Positions 12,805-23,905 of a stretch of 64,000 nt of DNA are shown one piece after another; within the stretch, counting starts at the first letter, position 1; every line of letters starts with the position of its first letter. Both the position numbers and the translations under genes were made by a program. This stretch comes from Apoda limacodes (taxonomy: Eukaryota > Arthropoda > Insecta > Lepidoptera > Limacodidae). The DNA is taken from positions 19,907,001 through 19,971,000 of the forward strand of contig OX291547.1 of NCBI GenBank assembly GCA_946406115.1, read 5' to 3'. Under the pieces are notes generated by a model. The model did no database searches and was not told the origin of the DNA. It was given only the letters and a program-made list of their open reading frames with translations.

Positions 12805-14599
12805 GTGATAAAATTAGATGTTCTAAGAATAAAATCAAGGCAACTTGGAATATTATCAAGAATGAAACCGGTAAAATTACGAATCCACTTAAAAAAGACT
12901 TTAGAATTAAGGTTGACGGTAGAATAATAAAAACAGATACTGATGTCGCAAATGCCTTTGAAAAGTTCTTTACTAACATACCTATGACGACAACAAACTC
13001 AGTAATTTCTTCGTCTTTAAAAGCCCTAACAATTTTAAAAAGACATATAAATTTAAATAATATTTGATTCAAATTTAAACATGTAACGCCAATAGACATA
13101 GTTAAAGCTTATCAATCGCTGAACTTTAAAAATACTAAAGATTTGTGGGGTTTATCAGTTAATGTTCTAAATGGAATTATAGACGCATTAGCTCCTTTTT
13201 TGGCAGTTATCTTTAATAAATGTCTAGACGATGGTGTATTCCCTGATTTAATGAATATTAGTATGATAATACCACTTTTTAAATCTGGTAGCACAAAAGA
13301 ACTTAATAATTTTAGACCCATTTCTATTTTGCCTGCACTCAGTAAGATTTTTGAAAAAATTATATTAAATCAACTATTGCAATACTTCACTACAAATAAA
13401 TTATTTCATAGTGAACAATATGGTTTTACAAAAGGTCGCTCAACTACTGATGCAGGTGTATCATTAATGATGCACATATTCTCAGCTTGGGAAAATCATC
13501 AAAATCCAATTGGAGTCTTTTGCGACCTATCCAAGACTTTCGACTGCGTCGAACATGAAACTCTTACTCGCAAATTAGAATATTACGGTGTTAAAGAATC
13601 TGCACTTGATCTTATATCTTCTTACCTAAGTTGCAGAACACAAATAGTTGACATAAATGATACAAAATCCTCAGGATCAGTAGTGGTAATGAGGGTTCCA
13701 CAAGGATCGATATTGGGACCGTATTTGTTCTTGGTATATATTAACGGTTTGCCTTATTTTGCTGAAAAATTTTGTCAAGTCGTTTTGTTTGCTGATGACA
13801 CGTCCTTAATATTTAATGCTGATAGGAAAAAAGTAAACTATGACGATGTCAATGACGCCTTATCGGCAACACTTAATTGGTTTGAAGTAAACAATCTTTT
13901 GCTTAATTCCAAAAAAACCAAGTGCATCAAATTTGCTTTACCGAATGTTCGAGACCTTTACACTAAATTAATCTTAAATGGAGACAGTTTAGATTTGATA
14001 GATTCAACTATGTTTCTGGGCGTCACATTAGATCCCAAACTGCAATGGAATACACATATCTCTACACTTGCTGGAAAACTTAGCTCAGCTGCCTTCTCTG
14101 TTAAGAAAGTCAGACAATTAACTAATTCTGAAACTGCCCGCTTAGTTTATTTTAGTTATTTTCACAGCATCATGTCATATGGAATTCTGTTGTGGGGCAG
14201 AGCAGCTGATATAGAGTCAATTTTCATATTACAAAAAAGAGCTATTAGGTCTATCTATAACTTGAAATTTCGGGATTCCCTCAGAGAACTTTTTAAGAAC
14301 ATCGGCAAATTTATGCAAATATAATGTATGTTCGTAGAAACTTGCACTTGTACTATAAAAAAAGCGATGTACACAGTGTTAATACACGAAATAAACATAA
14401 ATTAATAGATGTTACTAGTCGTCTTCAAAAAATTAACAATTCTTTTGTCGGGCAGTGTGTACGCTTTTATAACAAGATCCCACAGACTACCCTGAACTTG
14501 CCTTTACATCAATTTAAATCTACAATTAAATGTCATTTGATACAGGGAAGGTATTACACTGTTGAAGAGTTTTTAAATGACAAGAATAATTGGACTTAA
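12771..14599 (+). pseudogene. Non-LTR reverse transcriptase, 3' part of ORF2
   Basis: After a linker with stops (12785-13095), the RT frame runs from 13143. It shows FRPISILPALSKIFEK, QYGFTKGRSTTDA, a motif A variant (FCDLSKTFDCVEHETL), PQGSILGPYLFLVYING and the catalytic FADDTSLIF. C-terminal motifs YGILLWG and LQKRAIRSIYNL follow. A frameshift at about 14300 shifts the last part to another frame (14324-14599, ending with NDKNNWT). Comparison with the homologous reading at 59775-60265 (ending NDKNPWD) confirms the junction, where a few codons are altered or lost. It is inactive because of frameshifts, although the catalytic YADD-type motif is intact. Confidence 0.85.
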
Positions 14600-14913
14600 C
14601 CAACTTTTTTTTTTGACATGTTTCGTGCAACATTTAAATAGATAATAGTTTTTTTTTGACATAATTTTATATTTGTAACTTGACTTAAGATTCTGCTATT
14701 TTATTTTGACATATATAATTTTACTATTTGTATTTAATTTAAACTTCAGTTTTTTTTGTGGTAGTTATTACCTACTTATTTATGTTTTATTGTTCTTAAT
14801 TTTATTTGTATTGTTTTGCTTTTTAAGTACATACATCTACTTTTATTTAAAAATTGACATGTAAAAGCGCTTTAAAGCCTACTTTCTGAATAAATAAATG
14901 AAATGAAATGAAA

Positions 14914-15345
14914 TTGTCATAGCCCGTCGTTGAACCGAGTGAAAAGGGTCTAGCTGGTATCCGGGTGCGCCCGCCCAGAGATGGCAGCATTTCTCCATAT
15001 GGGGCGGAACTTGCGACTTGTAAAGCAGCAACCTCTGCCCCGAAGTGCAGTACTGCTTCGCTCTGTTCAGTACACCCAGTTTTTTGGACGCCAGCTTGTT
15101 TAGCAAATTATCTCGGAACTGAACATCGCTGAAGATGGGAACACCAAGGATCCTAATGCTCTTGGAGATAGAGATCCCTCTCTATGTTGTGTTCTGGATT
15201 TGTGGGACCACAGTAAATGGGATTTACTTAGTGGTGAACGCGCACACTTATATCTTAGTAGGGTTGAATCGGACCAAGTTTTCCCGTCCCCAGTCAAAGG
15301 CCTTGGACCGAGTGGTCTCGATTTGAGATACAAGTTAATGTTAAT
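14914..15345 (-). pseudogene. Relic of a second non-LTR RT family
   Basis: The minus strand reads ENLVRFNPTK, then FRDNLLNKLASKKLGVLNRA, SGQRLLLYKSQ and CCHLWAGAPGYQL. These match the 3' RT region of the abundant lepidopteran family also present at 36828-37353 and 56515-57085. Two or more in-frame stops lie in the upstream part. It abuts the tail of the element ending at 14913 and lies downstream of the Ulp1 gene. Both are probably later insertions into the core of the giant transposon. Confidence 0.7.
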
Positions 15346-15412
15346 GCGTAAGCAGGTTTTTTAATGTCAGGGTGTTTATTATACTCTGTAGCTTATTGCC
15401 TAGCATAACATT

Positions 15413-16228
15413 CTAGTGTTGTGCTAAACATAGGTCACAGTATGCTTGTTGACTTTTGTTTAATGCTGTCATACCTTGTTTTAGTTCATCGTGGGTAAGC
15501 AAACACGAATTATGTATCTTTCTCTCACATGATGAACATTTATAAAAGTTTATTACTGCTTGTCGCCCACAAAATAAACATAACTCTTTCATATCATCAC
15601 TATTTTGCAACAGTTTTATTTTCAGTTCAGATCGATATTTATCAAAGTCTTTCTTATTATTCAGACTGCCTTTGTTAATTATTTGTTCAAAAAAATACAT
15701 TAAAATTGGTCCACAATTGTAATTGTCTTGTTGAAATATGTGATCTAAGGTTTTTATTTTAATTTCTTTTGTCAACATATGTTTGATTTTTAAAAAGTCT
15801 TCTATTTTCTTTTTATAATATTTTTCTAGTTTCTTCTCTCTTCCCATTGGATCAATAATAGTAATTATCATTTGATTAACAGACAACCATACCATCGTGT
15901 AGTGGTCGTATTTGCATATCGGAAATACTGTGTCTTTAGCTGTCGTCACTTTTATCCCATTAATGAATTCTTCAGATAATTGAGTTTCACTAAAAATTAG
16001 ATAAGATTTTTCTACACTTACAAAATCATACTTGTTTTTATTAATTATTTGTAAAAGGTGGTCAATTACAAAACTTGACACATATTCTTTCTTATTCAAA
16101 GTAAAAAAATCATCTGATAACAGATGTGTCACAGAATGCTTCACACTCTTTTGACACGTGACTATGTATCCGCGTTCACTTTTCAAAGGCTTATAATAGT
16201 TATAATCGTCCATTAATCCATTCATCAT
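15413..16228 (-). CDS. Ulp1/C48 SUMO-protease-like protein with PHD-like finger
   Basis: The open frame runs from 16396, but its first 56 codons start without ATG and read through the inner edge of the right tandem array. The first ATG pair is at 16228, giving 271 residues. In full-frame numbering the Ulp1-type catalytic set is His165 (YDHYTMVWLS), Asp182 (IIDPMG), Gln222 and Cys228 (FQQDNYNCGP), with the usual spacing. A C-terminal finger has Cys273, Cys276, Cys287, Cys290, His295, Cys298, Cys320 and Cys323, a C4HC3 PHD-type arrangement. Known relatives cleave SUMO-like modifiers, and Ulp1 domains ride on several transposon superfamilies, including Mutator-like ones. It is intact and is the only undamaged gene in the transposon core. 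Alternatively, an upstream exon could splice in from the repeat unit, which would place the promoter in the array. Actual protease activity is inference. Confidence 0.8.
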   Translation of the reverse strand: MMNGLMDDYNYYKPLKSERGYIVTCQKSVKHSVTHLLSDDFFTLNKKEYVSSFVIDHLLQIINKNKYDFVSVEKSYLIFSETQLSEEFINGIKVTTAKDTVFPICKYDHYTMVWLSVNQMIITIIDPMGREKKLEKYYKKKIEDFLKIKHMLTKEIKIKTLDHIFQQDNYNCGPILMYFFEQIINKGSLNNKKDFDKYRSELKIKLLQNSDDMKELCLFCGRQAVINFYKCSSCERKIHNSCLLTHDELKQGMTALNKSQQAYCDLCLAQH

Positions 16229-16290
16229 TACGTTTTTATTTTGTTGAAAACAATAATTTGATTGGATTATTTCTTGATTTTGACAATTTC

Positions 16291-19200
16291 TGTTTTCAGT
16301 TTTCCCAGTCCCTGATACTGTAGTCCCCTGCCTAAGTGATTTTAATGTATTTTTTTTAGTACGTCTGTAACTAACACACAAAAAAAAAGTGATCACATGA
16401 CGTCAGTCGCCCGTCTAGGACTTTTTTTCATCGATAAACTTTAATGGGTTGATGTTTGTTACCTACTTGTAGGAAAAATGCTCACAAATAAATATTACAT
16501 ATTATAAGTTTAGATTTATTGTATATTGATCTATGAAAAAAAAATAGATGTCAGTTGTTCAAAAACTTTGACTTTTTTACCAGCAGCCAAACTATTGCAG
16601 TACAAAACTTGTTTGATATTTTGTTCCTATGTGTTTTCTCAGTTTTTGTACTATACGCCTCTTCTCAAGACCTGGAAAATATCTATTTTTGGAGTCTCAA
16701 TAAACGTTCCCGTATATATAATAGCAACGTGTCACTCAATCGAGATCGATGTCAAATTAGACAGCAGCCAAAAAAATATCTTTTTAGTTTTTAGCTTCTG
16801 TAGTATCCTAGTCCCCTGCCTAAGTAATTTTAATGCATTTATTCTGATAGATTATTAAAATATACATAAAATAAATACAGTCACATCACGTCAGTTGATC
16901 GATTAGACCTTAGTTTTTACCGCCGAATGAGCACTACCAATTAATGTTATTAAAAAATTTTTTTTGTGCCTATCAGCCATTTGATCTTCGCACAAGTGTT
17001 TTTTTGTGACGTAAGGGTTCACCATATAAATATTTATTTGATGAAAACTTAGAAAAATTGGGTGAAATATTAAAACAAAATAAAAAATTCGATATCAGCC
17101 AAAATTAATTGCTGTTTTCAGTTTTCCCAGTCCCTGATACTGTAGTCCCCTGCCTAAGTGATTTTAATGTATTTTTTTTAGTACGTCTGTAACTAACACA
17201 CAAAATAAAAGTGATCACATGACGTCAGTCGATCGTCTAGGACTTTTTTTTCAAAGATAAACTTTAATGGGTTGACGTTTGTTACCTACTTGTAGGAAAA
17301 AATGCTCACAAATGAATATTACATATTATAAGTAACCCCAAACCATAAGTTTAGATTGATTGTATATTGATCTATGAAAAAAAAATAGATGAACATGTCA
17401 GTTGTTCAAAAAATTTGACTTATGTACCAGCAGCCAAACTATTGCGGTATAAAACTTGTTTGATATTTTGTTACTGTGTGTTTTCTCAGTATTTGTACTA
17501 TACGCCTCTTCTCAAGACCTGGAAAATATCTATTTTTGGAGTCTCAATAAACTTTTGCGTATATATAATGGCAACGTGTCAGTCAATCGAGATCGATGTC
17601 AAATTGGAAAGCAGCCAAAAAATATCTTTTTGGTTTTTAGCTTCTGTAGTATCCTAGTCCCCTGCCTAAGTAATTTTAATGCATTTATTCTAATAGATTA
17701 TTAAAATATACATAAAATAAATACAGTCACATCACGTCAGTCGATCGACTAGACCTTAGTTTTTACCGCTGAATGAGCACTACCAATTAATGTTATTAAA
17801 AATTTTTTTTTGTGCCTTTCAGCCATTTGATCTTCGCACAAGTGTTTTTTTGTGACGTAAGGGTTCACCATATAAATATTTATTTGATGAAAACTTAGAA
17901 TAATTGGGTGAAATATTAAAACAAAATAAAATATTCGATATCAGCCAAAATTAATTGCTGTTTTCAGTTTTCCCAGTCCCTGATACTGTAGTCCCCTGCC
18001 TAAGTGATTTTAATGTATTTTTTTTAGTACGTCTGTAACTAACACACAAAATAAAAGTGATCACATGACGTCAGTCGATCGTCTAGGACTTTTTTTTCAA
18101 CGATAAACTTTGATTGGTTGACTTTTGTTACCTACTTGTAGGAAAAAATGCTCACAAATTAATATTACATAATATTAGTAACTCCAATCAATTGTTTTAG
18201 ATTGATTGTATATTGATCTATGAAAAAAAAATAGATGAACATGTCAGTTGTTCAAAAACTTTGACTTATGTACCAGCAGCCAAACTATTGCGGTATAAAA
18301 CTTGTTTGATATTTTGTTACTATGTGTTTTCTCAGTTTTTGTACTATACGCCTCTTCTCAAGACCTGGAAAATATCTATTTTTGGAGTCTCAATAAACTT
18401 TTGCGTATATATAATGGCAACGTTTCAGTCAATCGAGATCGATGTTAAATTGGAAAGCAGCCAAAAAATATCTTTTTGGTTTTTAGCTTCTGTAGTATCC
18501 TAGTCCCCTGTCTAAGTAATTTTAATGCATTTATTCTAATAGATTATTAAAATATACATAAAATAAATACAGTCACATCACGTCAGTCGATCGACTAGAC
18601 CTTAGTTTTTACCGCTGAATGAGCACTACCAATTAATGTTATTAAAAATTTTTTTTTGTGCCTTTCAGCCATTTGATCTTTGCACAAGTTTTTTTTGTGA
18701 CGTAAGGGTTCACCATATAAATATTTATTTGATGAAAACTTAGAATAATTGGGTGAAATATTAAAACAAAATAAAATATTCGATATCAGCTAAAATTAAT
18801 TGCTGTTTTCAGTTTTCCCAGTCCCTGATACTGTAGTCCCCTGCCTTAGTGATTTTAATGTATTTTTTTTAGTACGTCTGTAACTAACACACAAAATAAA
18901 AGTGATCACATGACGTCAGTCGATCGTCTAGGACTTTTTTTTCAACGATAAACTTTGATGGGTTGACTTTTGTTACCTACTTGTAGGAAAAAATGCTAAC
19001 AAATTAATATTACATAATATTAGTAACTCCAATCAATAGTTATAGATTGATTGTATATTGATCTATGAAAAAAAAATAGATGAACATGTCAGTTTTTAAA
19101 AAACTTTTATTTTTTTACCAACAGCCAAACTATTGCGGTACAAAACTTGTTTGATATTTTGTTCCTATGTGTTTTCTCAGTTTTTGTACTATACGCCTCT

Positions 19201-21360
19201 TCTCAAGACCTGGAAAATATCTATTTTTGGAGTCTCAATAAACTTTTGCGTATATATAATGGCAACGTGTCAGTCAATCGAGATCGATGTTCAAATTGGA
19301 CAACAGCCAAAAAAATATCTTTTTGGTTTTTAGCTTCTGTAGTATCCTAGTCCCCTGCCTAAGTAATTTTAATGCATTTATTCTAATAGATTATTAAAAT
19401 ATACATAAAATAAATACAGTCACATCACGTCAGTCGATCGACTAGACCTTAGTTCTTATCGCTGAATGAGCACTACCAATTAATGTTATTAAAAATTTTT
19501 TTTTGTGCCTATCAGCCATTTGATCTTCGCACAAGTTTTTTTTTGTGACGTAAGGGTTCACCATATAAATATTTATTTGATGAAAACTTAGAATAATTGG
19601 GTGAAATATTAAAACAAAATAAAATATTCGATATCAGCCCAAATTAATTGCTGTTTTCAGTTTTCCCAGTCCCTGATACTGTAGTCCCCTGGCTAAGTGA
19701 TTTTAATGTATTTTTTTTAGTACGTCTGTAACTAACACACAAAATAAAAGTGATCACATGACGTCAGTCGATCGTCTAGGACTTTTTTTTCAACGATAAA
19801 CTTTGATTGGTTGACTTTTGTTACCTACTTGTAGGAAAAAATGCTCACAAATTAATATTACATAATATTAGTAACTCCAATCAATTGTTTTAGATTGATT
19901 GTATATTGATCTATGAAAAAAAAATAGATGAACATGTCAGTTGTTCAAAAACTTTGACTTATGTACCAGCAGCCAAACTATTGCGGTATAAAACTTGTTT
20001 GATATTTTGTTACTGTGTGTTTTCTCAGTATTTGTACTATACGCCTCTTCTCAAGACCTGGAAAATATCTATGTTTGGAGTCTCAATAAACTTTTGCGTA
20101 TATATAATGGCAACGTGTCAGTCAATCGAGATCGATGTCAAATTGGAAAGCAGCCAAAAAATATCTTTTCGGTTTTTAGCTTCTGTAGTATCCTAGTCCC
20201 CTGCCTAAGTAATTTTAATGCATTTATTCTAATAGATTATTAAAATTTACATAAAATAAATACAGTCACATCACGTCAGTCGATCGACTAGACCTTAGTT
20301 TTTATCGCTGAATGAGCACTACCAATTAATGTTATTAAAAATTTTTTTTTGTGCCTATCAGCCATTTGATCTTCGCACAAGTTTTTTTTGTGACGTAAGG
20401 GTTCACCATATAAATATTTATTTGATGAAAACTTAGAATAATTGGGTAAAATATTAAAACAAAATAAAATATTCGATATCAGCCAAAATTAATTGCTGTT
20501 TTCAGTTTTCCCAGTCCCTGATACTGTAGTCCCCTGCCTAAGTGATTTTAATGTATTTTTTTTAGTACGTCTGTAACTAACACACAAAATAAAAGTGATC
20601 ACATGACGTCAGTCGATCGTCTAGGACTTTTTTTTCAACGATAAACTTTAATGGGTTGACTTTTGTTACCTACTTGTAGGAAAAAATGCTCACAAATTAA
20701 TATTACATAATATTAGTAACTCCAATCAATTGTTTTAGATTGATTGTATATTGATCTATGAAAAAAAAATAGATGAACATGTCAGTTGTTCAAAAACTTT
20801 GACTTATGTACCAGCAGCCAAACTATTGCGGTATAAAACTTGTTTGATATTTTGTTACTGTGTGTTTTCTCAGTATTTGTACTATACGCCTCTTCTCAAG
20901 ACCTGGAAAATATCTATTTTTGGAGTCTCAATATACTTTTGCGTATATATAATGGCAACGTGTCAGTCAATCGAGATCGATGTCAAATTGGACAGCAGCC
21001 AAAAAAATTTTTTTTTGGTTTTTAGCTTCTGTAGTATCCTAGTCCCCTGCCTAAGTAATTTTAATGCATTTATTCTGATAAATACAGTCACATCACGTCA
21101 GTCGATCGACTAGACCTTAGTTTTTATCGCTGAATAAGCACTACCAATTAATGTTATTAAAATTTGATTTCTGTGTCTATCAGCCATTTCGTCTGGGCAC
21201 AAGTGTTTTTTTTTTTATTTTTAAGTGAAATATACTGTATATACTATATATTTCTTATAACTATAAGTTGTTTTACCTGATTTTGATGTTGGTTTTTCAG
21301 ACTCTTTAATTTGGTTGGATTATAATGGCTGCTAAATTTGGCTGCTAACTTCACACCGGT
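16291..21360 (-). repeat. Right inverted arm: five full and one partial ~846-bp unit
   Basis: The inverse marker 'gaccttag' recurs at 16906, 17752, 18598, 19445, 20291 and 21112 (spacings 846, 846, 847, 846, 821). The innermost unit is cut mid-unit at ctgttttcag (16291) and joins the Ulp1 frame. The outermost unit lacks the same 24 bp as the outermost left unit, and the last ~160 bp mirror the left tip. Inner units are more diverged: the innermost lacks several bases seen elsewhere and has cgcccg for cgatcg. At about 5.1 kb, this arm is much shorter than the 7.7-kb left arm. Confidence 0.92.
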
Positions 21361-21369
21361 ATATTTTGG
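21361..21369 (+). repeat. Right copy of 9-bp target-site duplication
   Basis: atattttgg directly follows the right tip cttcacaccggt and matches 2960-2968 exactly. Confidence 0.9.
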
Positions 21370-21883
21370 CAACTTAAAGTCTTTGTCCATTCTACCTTTA
21401 TTTGATTTAAAAAGCCGGATCTGCTTAGGCACTCATAATTTTTATCAGCTTACTCGTGTAGAGAGATTAAAAAACGCTAAAACCTGTTTCAATTTTATTT
21501 TAATTACTTATCCTTGTTGAAGCAGTCATGTATGAATTTATTTAATTCATAATGCTTAGGTACATATGCCACGCAGTTAATAAAATGTGGATATTCAATG
21601 AAATTGGATAGGTGCTACAATATTTCATACAGACAGACAAAACAATATCCATATACCTAGACAGACAGAATCCTTCAAATAAAAATAAAATACAGAATAA
21701 AATACAGAGGTACCGTTGGTATTTCAAACAATAATTAATAAAAATATGTTTAGTTTTTTAAACGAAGTTCATTATGCACGTTACAATTTTAAGCGAATAA
21801 ATTGTGACCAAAAATAACAGATAAGATATTGATAATACATAAATATTAATAATATTTTATTTTGTCATTTATTTGAACTGATA
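21370..21883. other. AT-rich non-coding stretch
   Basis: No gene or recognisable repeat is seen here. Confidence 0.4.
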
Positions 21884-21970
21884 AAAAAGTGCGAGTCGGA
21901 CTCGCGCACGAAGGGTTCCGTGCCATTATCGATAAAAATTATCATAATAAGTTATATTTTTCCGCTTCGG
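21884..21970 (+). mobile_element. SINE fragment (ggttccgtgcc family)
   Basis: gtgcgagtcggactcgcgca followed by cgaagggttccgtgccatta matches the start of the fuller copy at 27070-27385. Only the 5' part is present. Confidence 0.6.
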
Positions 21971-22019
21971 ATTGTTGAGATTTCCAATGGCGAAATAATT
22001 AAAATGTCAGAATTCTCAT

Positions 22020-22362
22020 AGCATTTGCTATGGTGGATTTACACCACGAACCACGTCGCACCAGCTCACGCCAAGGCGCTGTTGAAGTTGGGTCGGCGCC
22101 TATGCCAGCAAAGGCTACCCTGTGAACGCTTGTCAAATTTACCACGTGTCGCTAACCACAAAGGCGCGGTGCCGCGCCGATGGACCTATGGCACCAGCAC
22201 GCCCGTGTACTCATATATTGGCAGGGTAGTGGTAGCCCGCTACATTACAGGCCGTGAGGAGCATGTTGATACCCTTGATGTTACAAGCGTCCACAGAGTA
22301 AGGTGACCACTTACCACCAGGCGGACTTTAAGCTTGTTTTCTACCTTAGTGGCATAAAAAAA
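22020..22362 (+). repeat. GC-rich repeat ending in a non-LTR 3' tail
   Basis: A 93-codon open frame (22025-22306) lies in unusually GC-rich DNA. Its end runs into gttacaagcgtccacag ... gtggcataaaaaaa, the 3' tail shared with the non-LTR copies at 37353 and 57085. The frame has no recognised domain. It is probably the body of a retro-repeat mobilised through that tail, not a host gene. Confidence 0.5.
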
Positions 22363-23154
22363 TTGAGTATCCTGCAGATTCCAGGTGATACTGCGGCATC
22401 AGGTTAAGTTGACCATGTTATTGAAATATCATTTGATATTTTATGAAATACTAAATTTCGAGTCGATGAAACCTGTTTAATTGCCCATATCCCTTCAGAT
22501 ATACTTATATTATATACTTTTATATACAAAGAGATAAAAACAATCAAATAGGTGCAGTGGTACTGGAATTTACCGTCCCCATAATAAATAAAATTACAAA
22601 ATCCGCTCTCTCTTTCTTCATATATCTATTAAAGTATAACCTAATAGTTATTTTTAATTTGTTAAAAATTAACGATTAAAATTAACGCGAAATGAGAAGT
22701 AATTAAGTAGTACAACAACATAATAGGTAGCTATTTAACATTTAGAGTTACAGTTACACTAACACTACACAGTTACAATAACAAAATTTGAACAGTTGCA
22801 GTCACCAATTTAGCATCTAACTGAATTATTTTAAGTTCGCTCAAACTAAGAAAACAAACACTTAAGAAGTTATTACGTGCAAAAACAAAGTATAAAATTC
22901 CTAATTAACAATTATGCGACATAGGCCGCACCTTAAATTACACCGTGTCGCCGCTCTCTCGCCTGCTTCCATAAAATTATTTTGTCACGCGGGATTTTTT
23001 ATTTTGCGATAACTCCTAAGAAATTATATAGTGTAGTGTACAGGGCAAAATATGTTGTACATGAAATACTCAAGATATATGTATTTAGATATAGATCAAC
23101 ACCAATCGATTAAAACAGCTTGGCAAAATAATTAACGATTTTAATAAAAATTTT
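22363..23154. other. AT-rich non-coding stretch
   Basis: No gene or recognisable repeat is seen here. Confidence 0.4.
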
Positions 23155-23905
23155 GCGCAACATTTAAAACTGAATAGAAACTGCTGGCAACATATCCTAA
23201 GGTGTTTTTTTTATCAATAGCTGCCAACTAGAGAACTATGTTATGATTTTGGTCATGACCTTATGGCCCATATTTATAAACAATTCTACATGGAAAGACA
23301 TTACAGGAAAAAAGTACTTGCGCAATATTTTAAACTGAACAGAAACTGTTGGCAACATATTCTAATGGCTGCCAACTAGTGAACAATGCAAGGATGACAT
23401 AATTTCGGTCACGACCCTATGGCCCATATTGAAAATCCATGGTATGGGGAAAGACATTACGGGTTAAACGTAGCTGTGCAATATTTAAAACTGAAGAGAA
23501 ACTGGTGGCAACATATCCTATCAGAATGGTTTTATTCATTAGCTGCCAACTAGTAAAGATGGCACAATTTGGGTCATGACCCCAAGGCCCCTCAATATGG
23601 ATTGACAAAAAATAGTATAATGAAAGACATGTCATATTTGCGCAACATTTGAAACTGAAGAGAACCTGGTGGCAACATATCCTATTATATTTTTTTATTC
23701 ATTGGCTGCCAACTAAAAAACAATGCAAGGATGACATAATTTTGGTCACGACCCCATGGCCCATATTGAAAAGCTATAGGGAAAGACATTACGGGTTAAA
23801 CTTATTTGTGCAATATTTAAAACTGAAGAGAAATTGGTGACAACATATCCTATCATCATTTTTTTATTCAATAGCTGCCAACTAGTGAACGTCTGCATAA
23901 TTTGC
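23155..23905 (+). repeat. Satellite array of ~165-bp units
   Basis: Units start at gcgcaacattt or gtgcaatattt at 23155, 23320, 23476, 23640 and 23808 (spacings 165, 156, 164, 168). Shared blocks are 'aaactgaagagaaact', 'ggcaacatatcct', 'agctgccaacta', 'ggtcatgacccca' and 'ggaaagacatta'. Copies are clearly diverged, so the array is old. Units 1/4 and 3/5 resemble each other in the first bases. Open frames through it are not conserved. Confidence 0.85.

Larger units (their letters stand above)
10715..14913 (+). mobile_element. Non-LTR retrotransposon with ORF1 and APE-RT, decayed
   Basis: The order is that of a CR1/jockey-type element: ORF1 with a coiled coil and a GDS-like domain, then an APE endonuclease, reverse transcriptase, a 3' UTR and a tail of repeated aaatg (14888-14913). 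It sits inside the giant transposon between the left arm and the Ulp1 gene. Frameshifts and stops break every ORF, so it is dead. The C-terminal region is clearly related to the truncated copy at 59465-60268. No target duplication could be recognised. Confidence 0.8.
2969..21360. mobile_element. Giant-TIR DNA transposon, MULE FB-NOF/Rehavkus-like
   Basis: The element spans 18,392 bp from accggtgtgaag to cttcacaccggt and is bounded by a perfect 9-bp duplication. The outer ~156 bp at each end are inverted copies of each other. They are followed inward by inverted arrays of ~846-bp tandem units: nine on the left, five full and one partial on the right. Between the arms lie a Ulp1-like protease/PHD gene on the minus strand, a decayed non-LTR element and a fragment of another non-LTR family. 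From family knowledge, Drosophila FB-NOF and Rehavkus elements combine 9-bp duplications with long tandem-repeat termini, and Ulp1 domains are known in some MULEs. The assignment rests on that combination, because no DDE transposase is visible. The transposase may have been lost or displaced when the retroelements inserted, so the copy is probably non-autonomous. Confidence 0.75.

Noticed and set aside
12644..13321. Minus-strand frames of 151 and 69 codons over the RT region
   Set aside because: They are shadows of the plus-strand non-LTR ORF2.
2969..21360. A Maverick/Polinton or other virus-like giant element
   Set aside because: No capsid, packaging ATPase, integrase or polymerase B frame is visible, and the target duplication is nine bases, not five or six.
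21361..21370. A 6-bp target duplication using the palindromic tip accggt
   Set aside because: accggt is its own inverse and so appears at both tips as part of the inverted repeat. The direct repeat outside it is exactly nine bases.
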